From NCBI GenBank assembly GCA_905221605.1, contig CAJNDS010000302.1, positions 120,001-175,558 of the forward strand: a stretch of DNA of 55,558 nt, given 5' to 3'. Position 1 is the stretch's first letter, and the number at the start of each line of letters is the position of its first letter. Position numbers and translations under genes: made by a program. The notes beneath the pieces were generated by a model, which was not told the origin of the DNA, searched no databases, and saw nothing but the letters and a program-made list of their open reading frames with translations. Below are positions 19,504 to 28,870 of this stretch, piece after piece. This DNA comes from Symbiodinium natans (taxonomy: Eukaryota > Sar > Dinophyceae > Suessiales > Symbiodiniaceae).

Positions 19504-21087
19504 TTACGGGGGGGCCCTCCTTGTAACAACACGTGGATCATACAAGACCGTCATCTGGAAACTCAAGCATCCAAAAACACCTAAACTCACCGTTGTACTG
19601 TGCATGGCAAGATTCCGTTCCCCTGTAATCTCAATCGGGTTGTTCAGAAGCTTCTGGTTCACAAGACGACGGGGTGATGGGAGCTGATGAGGAACGTCGC
19701 TCGCAGGCAAGGGATCTGCAGCTGAGACAGCCTGGCATGCATGATGCGCAGCTTCAACATACGGTCGCATGTGTGGCCAGTCTGCACTCGCCTGGCGTTC
19801 AAGAAGCTCGGCCGTCTTCTGCTCAGTGGGAAAGTGCTCACGAAGGAGGTCCAGGCCATAAATGCGCAGGGCGTCGTTCCGATGGTCAGCCATACACAAG
19901 ATTGCTTCAAAGACCTTCTCCTTCAGGCCCTCCACATGTGCAGACATACGCAGTATGGCTTTCAAAGCTCGGCCCAGGATCATCATGCAGGGCTCATCTT
20001 TCCCCTTTGATGCTGGGTAGCATGACTCCGCAAGCAGGAGGGTCTCGGTGTGGATGCCCAGCATCATGGCCCAAACGGCATGGCTGATGTGGGGCTTCAG
20101 CCATGCAGCCTCCGCTTGTCCTGTCTGCGCTGCCGCGATGACATCACAGAAGGTCTCGAAGCGGGCTGCCACCTCGCCGGTGGAGCACTCCCTGCGGATG
20201 TCGCGCTGCTCTTCCCAGTAGCGTGGCTCGCGAAGGCCCATCCAGCTTTCCCTCATGCCGTACCAGGTCCATGCGCCCAAGATGCTGATAGAAGCATGCC
20301 AGTCCAGATCACCCTCAGCCTCGATCCACATGCCGAGGATCTTGTCAAACTCAACCCCGGAATAGGCCTGACGCAGCCCGTACACACGATGGTGCCCCTC
20401 CTGACCATCCTCCTGATGTACCTCCCAGCGGCTGAAGCAGCGAACCGAGTTCGGGCCCACCAAGCGTTCATCTAAGGCCACGAAAGTGGCGATGGCCCGC
20501 TTGCCTCGCTTCACATCTGCCTGGGCTTGTCTGTGAAGGGCTTCCCATTTCGAAACATCCTCAGGATTTTCGAGCTTCCTTCGGGCCCATGCTTCATAGA
20601 AGGGGCTTGCTTCTCCCACGCTGAAAAGGAAAGGGCGAACTGGGTCGAAGGCGACCCCAAGCTCCTTCAGAGACCTCACATATCTTTGCTGAGTCCGGTT
20701 CAGGAAACGCTTCAGCGCGAGCATGAAGACGCGGCCAAGCAGCTTGGCATCGATCTCCTCAGAGCCATCTGGTACACCGACTCCCGACACCTCGGTAAAG
20801 GAATACTCTGGCATCTTCTCCTCGCACCACTGCGCTAGCTCTTGGCCCTCTGCTACCATGGCCGTGACAGTGTCGATGGAATCCGAAAGTGTCTCTTCAT
20901 CGGTAATCTCCCGGCTACCTGCCAAGAGTGACACGCGCTGAGGCGAGATCTGAAGCTCGCAAGCCACGCGCTCCCGGAGCTCCGCACCGTGGCCTTCAAA
21001 ATTGGAACAGCCCCCCAGGGGCTTCCCACTCATCAGCCTCACGTCCAGCGGCATCAGGCAAGGCTTTGTGCCTCTTTGGTGAAACAA
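19504..21087 (-). CDS. Intronless protein with ubiquitin-like N-terminus, function unknown
   Basis: A 527-codon frame without interruption and with good coding composition (Glu, Ala, Trp, Arg). The stretch from Met12 (MPLDVRLMSGK) through LRERVACELQISPQRVSLLAGSREI-DEETL resembles the ubiquitin-like domains common at the N-termini of dinoflagellate proteins, so Met12 is the more likely start. The rest is mainly helical and may be solenoid-like, with many Trp residues around 260-330; I cannot name it. The last 40 or so residues have a different composition and may be read-through of an unrecognised intron. It stands alone between repeat blocks. A single-exon structure would fit a retroposed origin, which is inference. 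Confidence 0.6.
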   Translation of the reverse strand: MFHQRGTKPCLMPLDVRLMSGKPLGGCSNFEGHGAELRERVACELQISPQRVSLLAGSREITDEETLSDSIDTVTAMVAEGQELAQWCEEKMPEYSFTEVSGVGVPDGSEEIDAKLLGRVFMLALKRFLNRTQQRYVRSLKELGVAFDPVRPFLFSVGEASPFYEAWARRKLENPEDVSKWEALHRQAQADVKRGKRAIATFVALDERLVGPNSVRCFSRWEVHQEDGQEGHHRVYGLRQAYSGVEFDKILGMWIEAEGDLDWHASISILGAWTWYGMRESWMGLREPRYWEEQRDIRRECSTGEVAARFETFCDVIAAAQTGQAEAAWLKPHISHAVWAMMLGIHTETLLLAESCYPASKGKDEPCMMILGRALKAILRMSAHVEGLKEKVFEAILCMADHRNDALRIYGLDLLREHFPTEQKTAELLERQASADWPHMRPYVEAAHHACQAVSAADPLPASDVPHQLPSPRRLVNQKLLNNPIEITGERNLAMHSTTVSLGVFGCLSFQMTVLYDPRVVTRRAPP

Positions 21088-22147
21088 AATGAAGCTGATT
21101 CGGAGACCAGAGCCACAAGCCTTTGCTGAGAATCACTCCTTGGTTGGCCCCTTAAAAACCCTCTGAAGATACATTCCGAAATTATGAGCCTCTTATAAAG
21201 CCAATAAGGGAAAACGAGAAAGATCCCAAGGGCTTAACGTAGACTCAGTCATCTGCAATATCTACTGCGTTCAACACTGTCTGCATGTTGGGCTTGTCGC
21301 AGCCCAGATCCACCAGAACCTCTCCGGAAGCGAACTCCACTACAGCGACTCTCTGACTTGCTGCGCTTGGCACATGCTTGTCTTTGTCCAGCCTGAACCG
21401 CTTGAGAACAGGGCAAGAAGGAACTGATGTCCCATAGAGCCCCAAAACCCTCTCTCTCCCTAAACCCTTTTGCAACTGGATCCTCCCTAAACCCTAAACC
21501 CTAAACCCTAAACCCTAAACCCTAAACCCAAGAACCCTAAACCTCGAGGAGGCAGTCCTCAGTGATCAGCGGCGGGTTGTAGGCCTCACCGAGGACCTCT
21601 CCAAGGCTTGACGTGCAAACGACTTGTCTCTTACGTGCCACCTGTTTAAGGCTGGGTAGCCCAGCAACCATATCGTAACAAGGGCACCCTTTTTTGGGTT
21701 GGCTATTTTGATAAGGAAACCCATAACTTCCATAACCGAGAGAAAAGGGAGAAGGGTGCCACTGGGCTACCAAGAAAAGGCATTTTCTTTGCCACCCATT
21801 CTAGCGAGTGCTCCACTGGGCACTGATGGGACTGATGGGCCATTTTAGGGTCTAGGGTATGTAGGGCTTGGAGTTCCCCCTACTAGTAGCACATTTGAGC
21901 TGAATCTGCCTGATGCTGGCTCTTTGTGTGTGTGTGTCTTGCTGCTGAATCCCTAAACCCTTAAACCCTAGACCTCAAACCCTAAACCCTAAACCCTAAG
22001 CCCTAAGCCCTGAACCCTAAACCCTAAACCCAAAATTCTTCCCCACTGTGACAGCTCGAGCCTGACGGAGGTTAGCATCGCCCCAGCTTTCTGCCACGGG
22101 CAGGCTCCCTGCCACGGCACGGCTTCGGGGCTTGGGGTTGCCCTGAC

Positions 22148-22210
22148 ACTAACAGTCCTTTCTTGGGATTCGAGTACCCCCTACTATAATCCCGATTAAG
22201 GACTGTTAGT
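22148..22210. repeat. Short inverted-repeat element (hairpin, MITE-like)
   Basis: Perfect 13 bp arms: ACTAACAGTCCTT at 22148-22160 and its complement at 22198-22210. Inside are further complementary words GGGATT and AATCCC. A related copy lies at 24650-24738. Confidence 0.65.
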
Positions 22211-22251
22211 ATAACAGAAGGGTGCGCTGTGGGGCCTGCGTTTTTTTTAAC

Positions 22252-22403
22252 GCTCTTCGTGGAAGATTCCGTTGTTTGAGGTTGAATGGGCGAAGTTAGG
22301 TAGTTGAACTATATTAAGGTTAGATGGGCTCTTCGTTGAAGATTCAGTTGTTTCAGGTTGGATGGACGAAGTTAAGTAGTTGAACTATACTCAGCTTAGA
22401 TGG
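22252..22403 (+). repeat. 76 bp tandem duplication
   Basis: Two imperfect copies start at 22252 and 22328, each opening with GCTCTTCGT and sharing AGTTGAACTATA further on. They are about 85% alike by eye. Confidence 0.65.
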
Positions 22404-22793
22404 GCGTGGTTGATTGTCGTACTTGATTTCTTCTGGTTCTTTTTTTTGTCGAGCCAGGGTTTGCTTATAAGCAGATGGTTTGCTTATAAGCATTGATTTT
22501 TTTGGATGGTTTGCTTATAAGCATTGATTTTTTTTTTTGGGGGGGGGTGGGGGGGGGGGGGGGGGGGGTCTTGGGGCTGTTGAGACACCCCCCCCCCGCT
22601 CCCCAGGTGCCTGGATTGCAACGAGCAGCTCGCAACCATCGAGCAGCACGCAGTAAGTAACCCTTAACCCCTAAACCTTTAACCTCATATAAATAATAAA
22701 TATATAGCATCTCGGCTGCATTAGTTTCTTTTTGGTGCATGGGTGCGCGCGCTAGTACAGATTGTCGCTCACTATATACTTATCAGCTGAATC

Positions 22794-23891
22794 ATGAAAT
22801 GCTATGACGAGTATTTCGGCTTAGATTCGAACAGTTTCTGTGTAGTATATTGCGGCCTAGATATGAAGCGCTCGGCGCCGGTAGCTGGATTCCTCCATGT
22901 GGAGGGCGGTGTGTGCAGGCTTGAGGTTACCAACTTGAGTATGGCCAGTGGTTCAGCACAACCACCTACGTCCTTCTCTCAATCTTCCGCGTCACCCACT
23001 GTGCCCAACAATACCATGGAAATGCCAAGGCTCGCCGATATCATTGCGAAGATCACAGATGGAACACTCGTTACCGACGAAACCAAGCAGAGCATCACAT
23101 CGCGGCAGTTACTATCGCACGTGTGCTACTTGCAAAAAAAGTTCAACTTGCCCACGGGTCTCAATGGAGGATGGAGCCCTGTAGCCGAGCATGCCCTTCA
23201 TCAGTGGTTGGCGACACCGAAAAAAGGCTCCAACAAGGCAAAGACCGCCCAGTCCATGCTGGCCATCACGGATCAGTCAACACCAGCAAGCGCCGTCATC
23301 GACTCCCGCAACGCCAATGAGGGGATCCTTGCCATCACAGATGTGCATACACGAACAAATGCCATCACCAATTCCCGCGTCACCAATGAGGAGCCAACAG
23401 ACGTCATCACCGAGTCCCGCGATGCCAATGAGGAGACCCAGAGCAACCAGACCAATGACGAGAACCAGGGTGAGAGCAGCAGTGACGACGACTCCAGCTC
23501 ATCAAGCTCCAGCTCTGAGGTTTCCAACATGTCGAATGTAGACCACTCGCACGGGCACACGAAGTCGTGCCCCTGTAATCCGCTCCACCATGTCAGGTTG
23601 TCTAGACGTGTCGACAAAATCAACACATCGGCAGCTGAGGGGTTTTTCTCCTGGTTCCGAAACTTTGCGCGCATACTCAATGAAGCGACGCCCGAGCGAC
23701 ATGCGTTCAAGGTGTTGTACTTTTGTAAGTTACACAACATTGCTGTGGAGCGTAGAAAAACCGAGTGTCTGCCTCGCATAGGCGCGAATAGAAAGAACAA
23801 GAAGCGTAGCAAGCCGTACACGTGCGGGAACGGTCTCAAGAAAAGGCCTGCCGCAGAGTGTGCCAGAAAGAAGCCGGCTTCTCGACAGTGA
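22794..23891 (+). pseudogene. KDZ-like transposase C-terminal remnant
   Basis: A 365-codon frame. The first 50 residues are of doubtful status; the Met at 22941 (MASGSAQ) is a plausible start. The middle is Asn/Asp/Glu/Ser-rich and repetitive (variants of DSRNANEG and ITESRDANEE, then a Ser run). Residues about 283-323 read NTSAAEGFFSWFRNFA followed by HAFKVLYFCKLHN. This matches the pattern NT..xEQxFSW..R.AR...F....LCDLHN that I associate with the C-terminal catalytic part of Kyakuja-Dileera-Zisupton transposases. The Gln after Glu in that pattern is replaced here by Gly. The rest of the transposase is missing, so this is probably a domesticated or decayed fragment. A basic tail (KNKKRSKP...) ends it. 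Confidence 0.45.
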
Positions 23892-24649
23892 GAAGAAAAG
23901 CACGGTGTCACTGTGTGTATCTCTCTAGTTTATATACTCACAGGCGAAACCAAGGAGCCGGATTCTAGGGGCTTCAAGGCACAGCTGAGTGCTGACGTGA
24001 ACGGGGTAAAAGAAATACATCGCTGCTGAGCGAGCTGCACTTGCTGTTACATATCCACAGTCGTGGAAAGATTTTTTTTTCGTTTTACTCTGCTGGCAGC
24101 CAAGGTATGGTCTACGAATGGAGTCTCTGGGATGAATTATTATCCTGTGTATGCGCGCGTGCTCGTAAATATAAAGTATCCAGGATACAGAGTGTCATGT
24201 GCATGCACACGTGCTTTATAAACACTTGTGCACTGCAAAAACACAAAAAAAAACACAGGCCCCACAGCGCACCGCCCTCCAGTATAAGGGGGAACATCCC
24301 AAGTTGAGACCATGATTCTGAACTACAAGAAGCTCTATAAGGGTAGTGGCACGGTCCTCTTATATGAGCCCCTAAAAGGGTACCCTAAACCCTAACCCTA
24401 AACCCTAATCCCTAATACCCTCAGAGAAGCCACACAAAAGGTTAGGTGGGGTGCAGGGACTGCCAGCCTGCCAGCAAAGGCTCCAGTGGCGCCATCGGAT
24501 TCCTGGTGAATGCGATTTAGGGTTTAGGGTTTAGGTTTAATCGCTCACACTCGGACAAGCTAGGGTTTAGGGTTTAGGATTTCGGGTTTAGGGTCATGTT
24601 GCACGTTCAAGTGGTGAATATGGGAATTGGTTGGGACGTGCCCCCTTCT

Positions 24650-24738
24650 ACTAACAGTCCTTCATAGGGATTATAGTACCTCTATTGCGATGCCTATTGT
24701 CGTACCTCCAATACAATGCCTATTAAGGCATTGTTAGT
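24650..24738. repeat. Second copy of the short inverted-repeat element
   Basis: The left arm ACTAACAGTCCTT (24650-24662) is identical to the left arm at 22148. The right arm AAGGCATTGTTAGT (24725-24738) is an imperfect complement. The core has diverged, with CAATGCCTATT-like words. Confidence 0.55.
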
Positions 24739-25050
24739 ATAAGCGGGGGAAATCCTAAGGAATCGGGTGCGTGACCCCCTCCCCATATTAAATACTTTTT
24801 CGGGATTATCTAAGGTACCGATGTCCCGAATGCCCTGCGAAGAACCTGTAAGCACCGCAAACTGACCTGGCTCTCTGAGCAATAAATATCAACAAATATG
24901 GGTTGCTCCATTTTGGGCTCCCATTCTGGATACCTAAAGAAGGGGAACTTGCAAGGAGACTGTGAGTGGCTGTGTGCGGGTTCTTCAAGAGTTCCCGAGA
25001 GCAGGGCAGACCGCTGGTCAAAAGCTGGTGTCGAGCACGCCCAGGACAGA

Positions 25051-25101
25051 CATACATACATACATACATACATACATACATACATACATACATACATACA
25101 T
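25051..25101. repeat. (CATA)n microsatellite
   Basis: About 12 uninterrupted copies of the four-base unit. It is followed within 100-170 bp by (TA)n runs at about 25194-25274. Confidence 0.95.
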
Positions 25102-26435
25102 TATAGAACAACACATAAGAAAATCGACAAATTAAAAAAAGGTGTGCATATACAAATAACTACCTGTGTGTCTCCGTATAGATCAGTGCATTCATATATA
25201 TACATATACATAATACATATATAATACAAATATATATATATATATATAGTACATATATATATATATATATATATAAGCACGTTGTCTTTTGTGCTGCTTT
25301 GCTGCGGGGGTTGTTGTTAGGCTGGTTGTGCCAGGAGCTGCCACCCGCTTGTATTGTGTTTTTTCGTGCAACCTTCAAGAGGAAGCAGGTTCAAATAGCC
25401 CGATTACCCTCAACTAAGCTGGTTTAGGGTTTAGGGGTTTCGGGTTTAGGGAGCTATGCGCCTTAAACTGCACAAGGGTCCTTATGGATAATTCTTCTTG
25501 AACTCAGGAGTATGGGGCGCTCTCTGGGGCAAGCTCGACACGGGAATATCGCGGTCTACAACTCTGCAGCTAGGTTGCTCAGGGTCATCTCGCACCTGCA
25601 CAGGCTGAACTCATGTTGTAAAAGCCCGTTAAAACTTGCTGGTCCTGAAAATCTTTTTTTTGTTTCCGCTCCCTATCGTTTCACAGCTTCTTCGCACAAG
25701 CACAGTATCTTTGTCTTTGGCTGGAGTTCTTATCGTTTTATGTATCGCTATTATACTCCACTGTAGGTCCTGCAGACCCGCCTTCTGCCAATAGGCTTGA
25801 GCTGGCACTGGTGGCACACGAAGGAGCGCAGCGAGCGCAGCGTAGCTTGGGCTCCGCGGGTTGTACCTCTACTCCCCTTCGAACCTTAATAAAAATAATA
25901 CTTTCAATATCCTCTTGGATTTTGTATAATCAAAAAAATCATTCCCAAGGGCGATATAGGTACACGTGAAAGCACCTGCCAAGCGCAGAGCTCTGCCCTG
26001 CAGCCGTCACGATCGCCTGGCGCACAGAACACGAGGCCGTACTGGTCCCTCCTCATGTTTAAGGCCCTGCTTTCGCCCCTGGTATAACTATGGCCCCGAA
26101 AGCCGACTAGTGTCCATAGTCTATAGAAACGAAACAGGCCGAGCTTTGAAACGCATTCTATGCCCTGTGAACTGGCCTTTTTTTTTCAGGCACGGTGACT
26201 GATGCCAGCACCATGGCCCGCCTCCGCTGCATAGTCGACGGGAGTCCAGTCGCAAACAGCATCAGACTCGGGGCAGCAGCCCAAGAGGAGGCAGCTCCGC
26301 AGAAAGCGATCAGGGAAGAAGTCGGCACGCCCTGCGCCTGGCCCGCGAGCGTGTCGACAAGGGGTCTACAACTTAGCGGGATTTAAGAGGGGGGGATGTT
26401 GTTCATATGTCATGGATTGTAGTGGCCACAAAAAA

Positions 26436-26523
26436 AACTTCAACACCCTTTAGACTCAAAGTTTTCGCAACTTCAACACCCTTTAGACTCAAAGTTTTCG
26501 CCCTTTAGACTCAAAGTTTTCGC
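26436..26523 (+). repeat. 33 bp tandem repeat, 2.7 copies
   Basis: Two identical 33 bp copies (26436-26468, 26469-26501) beginning AACTTCAACACCC, then a 22 bp partial third copy to 26523. Confidence 0.9.
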
Positions 26524-27399
26524 ATCAAAAAAACAACTCAAAGAACCCACACTTGGCAAAAGACGACCCTGAAATTGCAGCTAGTTCCTCGAAATTCCAT
26601 CGGCAAAAAACTAAAGATCGAATCACTCATTGAGGACCAGGAAGGGGGTAGCCTCAGAAAGGGGTATGACGTAGCGTGTTACAGGAACCAAGTGCCTTAA
26701 ACTAAATGCGACGTATAACATACTGACTGCACATGTAGTAGTCGCCAGGAACCCGTTCGCGGAAGAAACGGGTTTGCGCGACATTTGTTTTTTTTGTTGC
26801 TCAAATCATTGGCAGGTTTTTGTGAGAATTCATTGGCAGCAAAAAGCTGAATTCAGCACGGTGGGGCAGTGGCGATTACAAGTTGTGTATTTGATCAATA
26901 ACTAGTCAGCTGCCCGGCATTTAGCTGCTAGTTAGAGTAGCTAGGCCTTGTAATTACCTTCCATGTGTAGCCAGGGGTTGTAATGAACTAACTTCCACGT
27001 GTAGCTAGGATGTCTAATTAATGTATGTGAGTTCCGACTGCAGCTGTGGTGGCGATCATCCCGAGCACGTCCCTGGGCTGAATGGGACGGATTGCGTTGC
27101 TCAGGGCTTGATTTCGGAGGGGTCCAAGTTCCGCGTGTTATTACAGTCAGTGGCTGGCACATTAAATTGTCAATTCGCCCCTAGGCAGCTAAACAAAAGT
27201 TGTGTAGGTCAGCATTGATCAGACACGACCGGCTGCGATCACTTGCGGCTTTTTAAAGCCATCTCAGGATTCGTCCTGCAGAACCGAGTTCCAGGCACGC
27301 GGAGGCTCGGCATGAAACCATGGGTGACCTGGTTCTGTTTGTTTCGGCCTAAACTTTAAGCAAACTGGGGAGGTCGCTACCTTTTTATCTACAATCTTC
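26524..27399. other. Gene-free spacer
   Basis: No ORF with coding character and no strong repeat is visible. Confidence 0.5.
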
Positions 27400-27720
27400 A
27401 TGAATGGCTGCTCATAGATTCAGCGAAAAACACAGAACGCAACAGGTTGCGACCTGTAGCTTCACCAACACAAATTCAAACGACAGTGTCTTATAATAAT
27501 CTGTGCGAAAACACAGTTCGCAACCGGTTGCGACCTGTACTGTCTCCCAAAAACCAAAGTGAACGAACCGTTCTTAGTTTCTGCATGGAAAACACAGATC
27601 GCAACCGGTTGCGACCTGCCCCTTCGCCCAAACATCAAAGTGGAACGATCCTTGTAGATTCTGTGTAGTAAAATGCAGATAGCAACCGGTTGCGACCTGC
27701 AACTGCGAGGAAATTAGTGT
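27400..27720 (+). repeat. 81 bp tandem repeat with palindromic core
   Basis: Four units carry the 12 bp core GCAACCGGTTGC (GCAACAGGTTGC in the first) followed by GACCTG. The cores start at 27439, 27520, 27601 and 27682, exactly 81 bp apart each time. The sequence between cores is more diverged than the cores. Confidence 0.85.
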
Positions 27721-28241
27721 AATTCGGTGTGTTTCAGGTTTGGAGTGTGGGTTTTTGTCCCTGCGACGATTATCCGGCACTCTCTGTCAGGCTGGGGCTT
27801 CTGGGAATAATCACGCTCCCAACAATAAGAGGCTTGCATGAGATTACAGCTTCCAGAATCAGCTTCTAAATCATTGAGAAGGTGCACTGATGGCTGCAGC
27901 TTCGCTGGATGCTTCGCCTGAGCCTTGAAGTAGAACTTGCTGGAGTTTGCACTTCTTGACAGAATCGAGATTCGAGTGAATCTGAAGCATTGAGGCTCTG
28001 ACCAGAGTCCAGTTTCGAGCAGCCTGAAGACACATGGAAAAACTAAGACTGCGATTCAGAATCGGCTAAAGTGTAGCTGTCAATTCATGGCAAGCTTTTA
28101 AACACCAACTCCAGCCATGGCAGTCGGGAAATGGAGCGCCGTGCACGGACGGCTGTGGGGTGAGACGAAGTCGTCGTCATCCTGGCAGCCTGCTGAACTG
28201 ACTGAATCATTGTCGGCGTCCTCACCAAGAAACTCGTGCCC
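27721..28241. other. Gene-free spacer
   Basis: No gene is supported. Several AGAATC/GATTC-like words occur without clear periodicity. Confidence 0.5.
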
Positions 28242-28320
28242 TCCACTTCGCCCAGCGAGGGGACCTGCTGAGGGGTAACTAAGTTACCCCTCAGCAGGTC
28301 CCCTCGCTGGGAGAAGTGGA
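28242..28320. repeat. Long perfect hairpin (38 bp arms)
   Basis: Arms 28242-28279 and 28283-28320 are complementary with one mismatch, around a three-base loop TAA. The apex reads GGTAACTAAGTTACC. It is the first of a cluster of hairpins. Confidence 0.93.
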
Positions 28321-28467
28321 CACGGAGTGACGATTCGATGACAGTCTGCCAGCCAGCCGGGCAAGGCGCCGGGATTGGGGCCCAGCCCCCACGATTTTGA
28401 AGTCTGGGGCTGCCAGCCGGCCCCGCAACGTGGCGCCAAGAAACGGGCGCTCGACGGTCATGGCGGC

Positions 28468-28525
28468 CGACCGCCCTGGATCGCCCGGTGCGACAGTTGT
28501 CGCACCGGGCGATCCAGGGCGGTCG
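28468..28525. repeat. Perfect hairpin (28 bp arms), hairpin-cluster member
   Basis: Perfect complementary arms 28468-28495 and 28498-28525 with a two-base loop. The arm contains CCGCCCTGGATCGCCCGGTG. Confidence 0.93.
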
Positions 28526-28568
28526 TCTGTCATAGCTGCCGTCATAGCTCTGCACGTGGCCGGTTGCT

Positions 28569-28642
28569 ACCGCCATGGATTGCTCGGTGCGAATTTTTCG
28601 CACCCAGCGGTTACTGGGAAGCGCCGAGCAATCCATGGCGGT
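28569..28642. repeat. Hairpin-cluster member with nested stems
   Basis: Outer arms of 19 bp (28569-28587 and 28624-28642, ACCGCCATGGATTGCTCGG) enclose a small stem GTGCGAA/TTCGCAC and a second stem CCCAG/CTGGG. Compared with the hairpin at 28468, each of three base changes in the left arm is matched by the complementary change in the right arm. Confidence 0.85.
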
Positions 28643-28689
28643 GGACTGGGAAGCTTCCTCACGGCGGTGGACGTCATGCAAGTGCCCAA

Positions 28690-28740
28690 CCGCCATGGAT
28701 TGCTCGATGCGAGAATCTCGCACCGAGCAATCCATGGTGG
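28690..28740. repeat. Hairpin-cluster member
   Basis: Arms CCGCCATGGATTGCTCGATG... and its near complement, with a central GAGAATCTC. A few mismatches occur (A/C opposite the CG step, and CCATGGTGG at the right end). Single arm-like words also occur at about 28792-28803 and 28850-28866. Confidence 0.8.
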
Positions 28741-28870
28741 AAAGGTCAATGTCAACATCTCTGCGCACGGCCGTCGTCGCTGGGTCGACCTGGATCGCCC
28801 GGCGTGACACCCCCTCGGCGCTCTCATCTCAATGTGTCTGCGCGTGGCCGACCGCCATGGATCGCTGAAG

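Larger units (their letters stand above)
21088..22793. repeat. Repeat-rich spacer
   Basis: Holds CCCTAAA arrays (21483-21534 and about 21947-22032), a small inverted-repeat element (22148-22210), a 76 bp imperfect tandem duplication (22252-22403), three copies of the word GGTTTGCTTATAAGCA with variants (about 22447-22515), and poly-T/poly-G runs (about 22518-22568). Part of 21240-21480 is open on the minus strand but has no recognisable product. Confidence 0.7.
23892..26435. repeat. Gene-free block with microsatellites
   Basis: Contains telomeric words (24384-24417, 24514-24597, 25421-25449), the second copy of the short inverted-repeat element (24650-24738), a (CATA)n array (25051-25101) and AT-rich dinucleotide runs (about 25194-25274). 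ORFs here are encoded by the microsatellites or are chance. Nothing else is supported. Confidence 0.7.

Noticed and set aside
27400-27720. 81 bp repeats as a CRISPR array
   Set aside because: The conserved part is only about 18 bp in an 81 bp unit that is itself repeated; spacers are not unique sequences.
28242-28740. CRISPR-like array
   Set aside because: Repeats are inverted hairpins with uneven spacing and no spacer-repeat structure, and the genome is eukaryotic.
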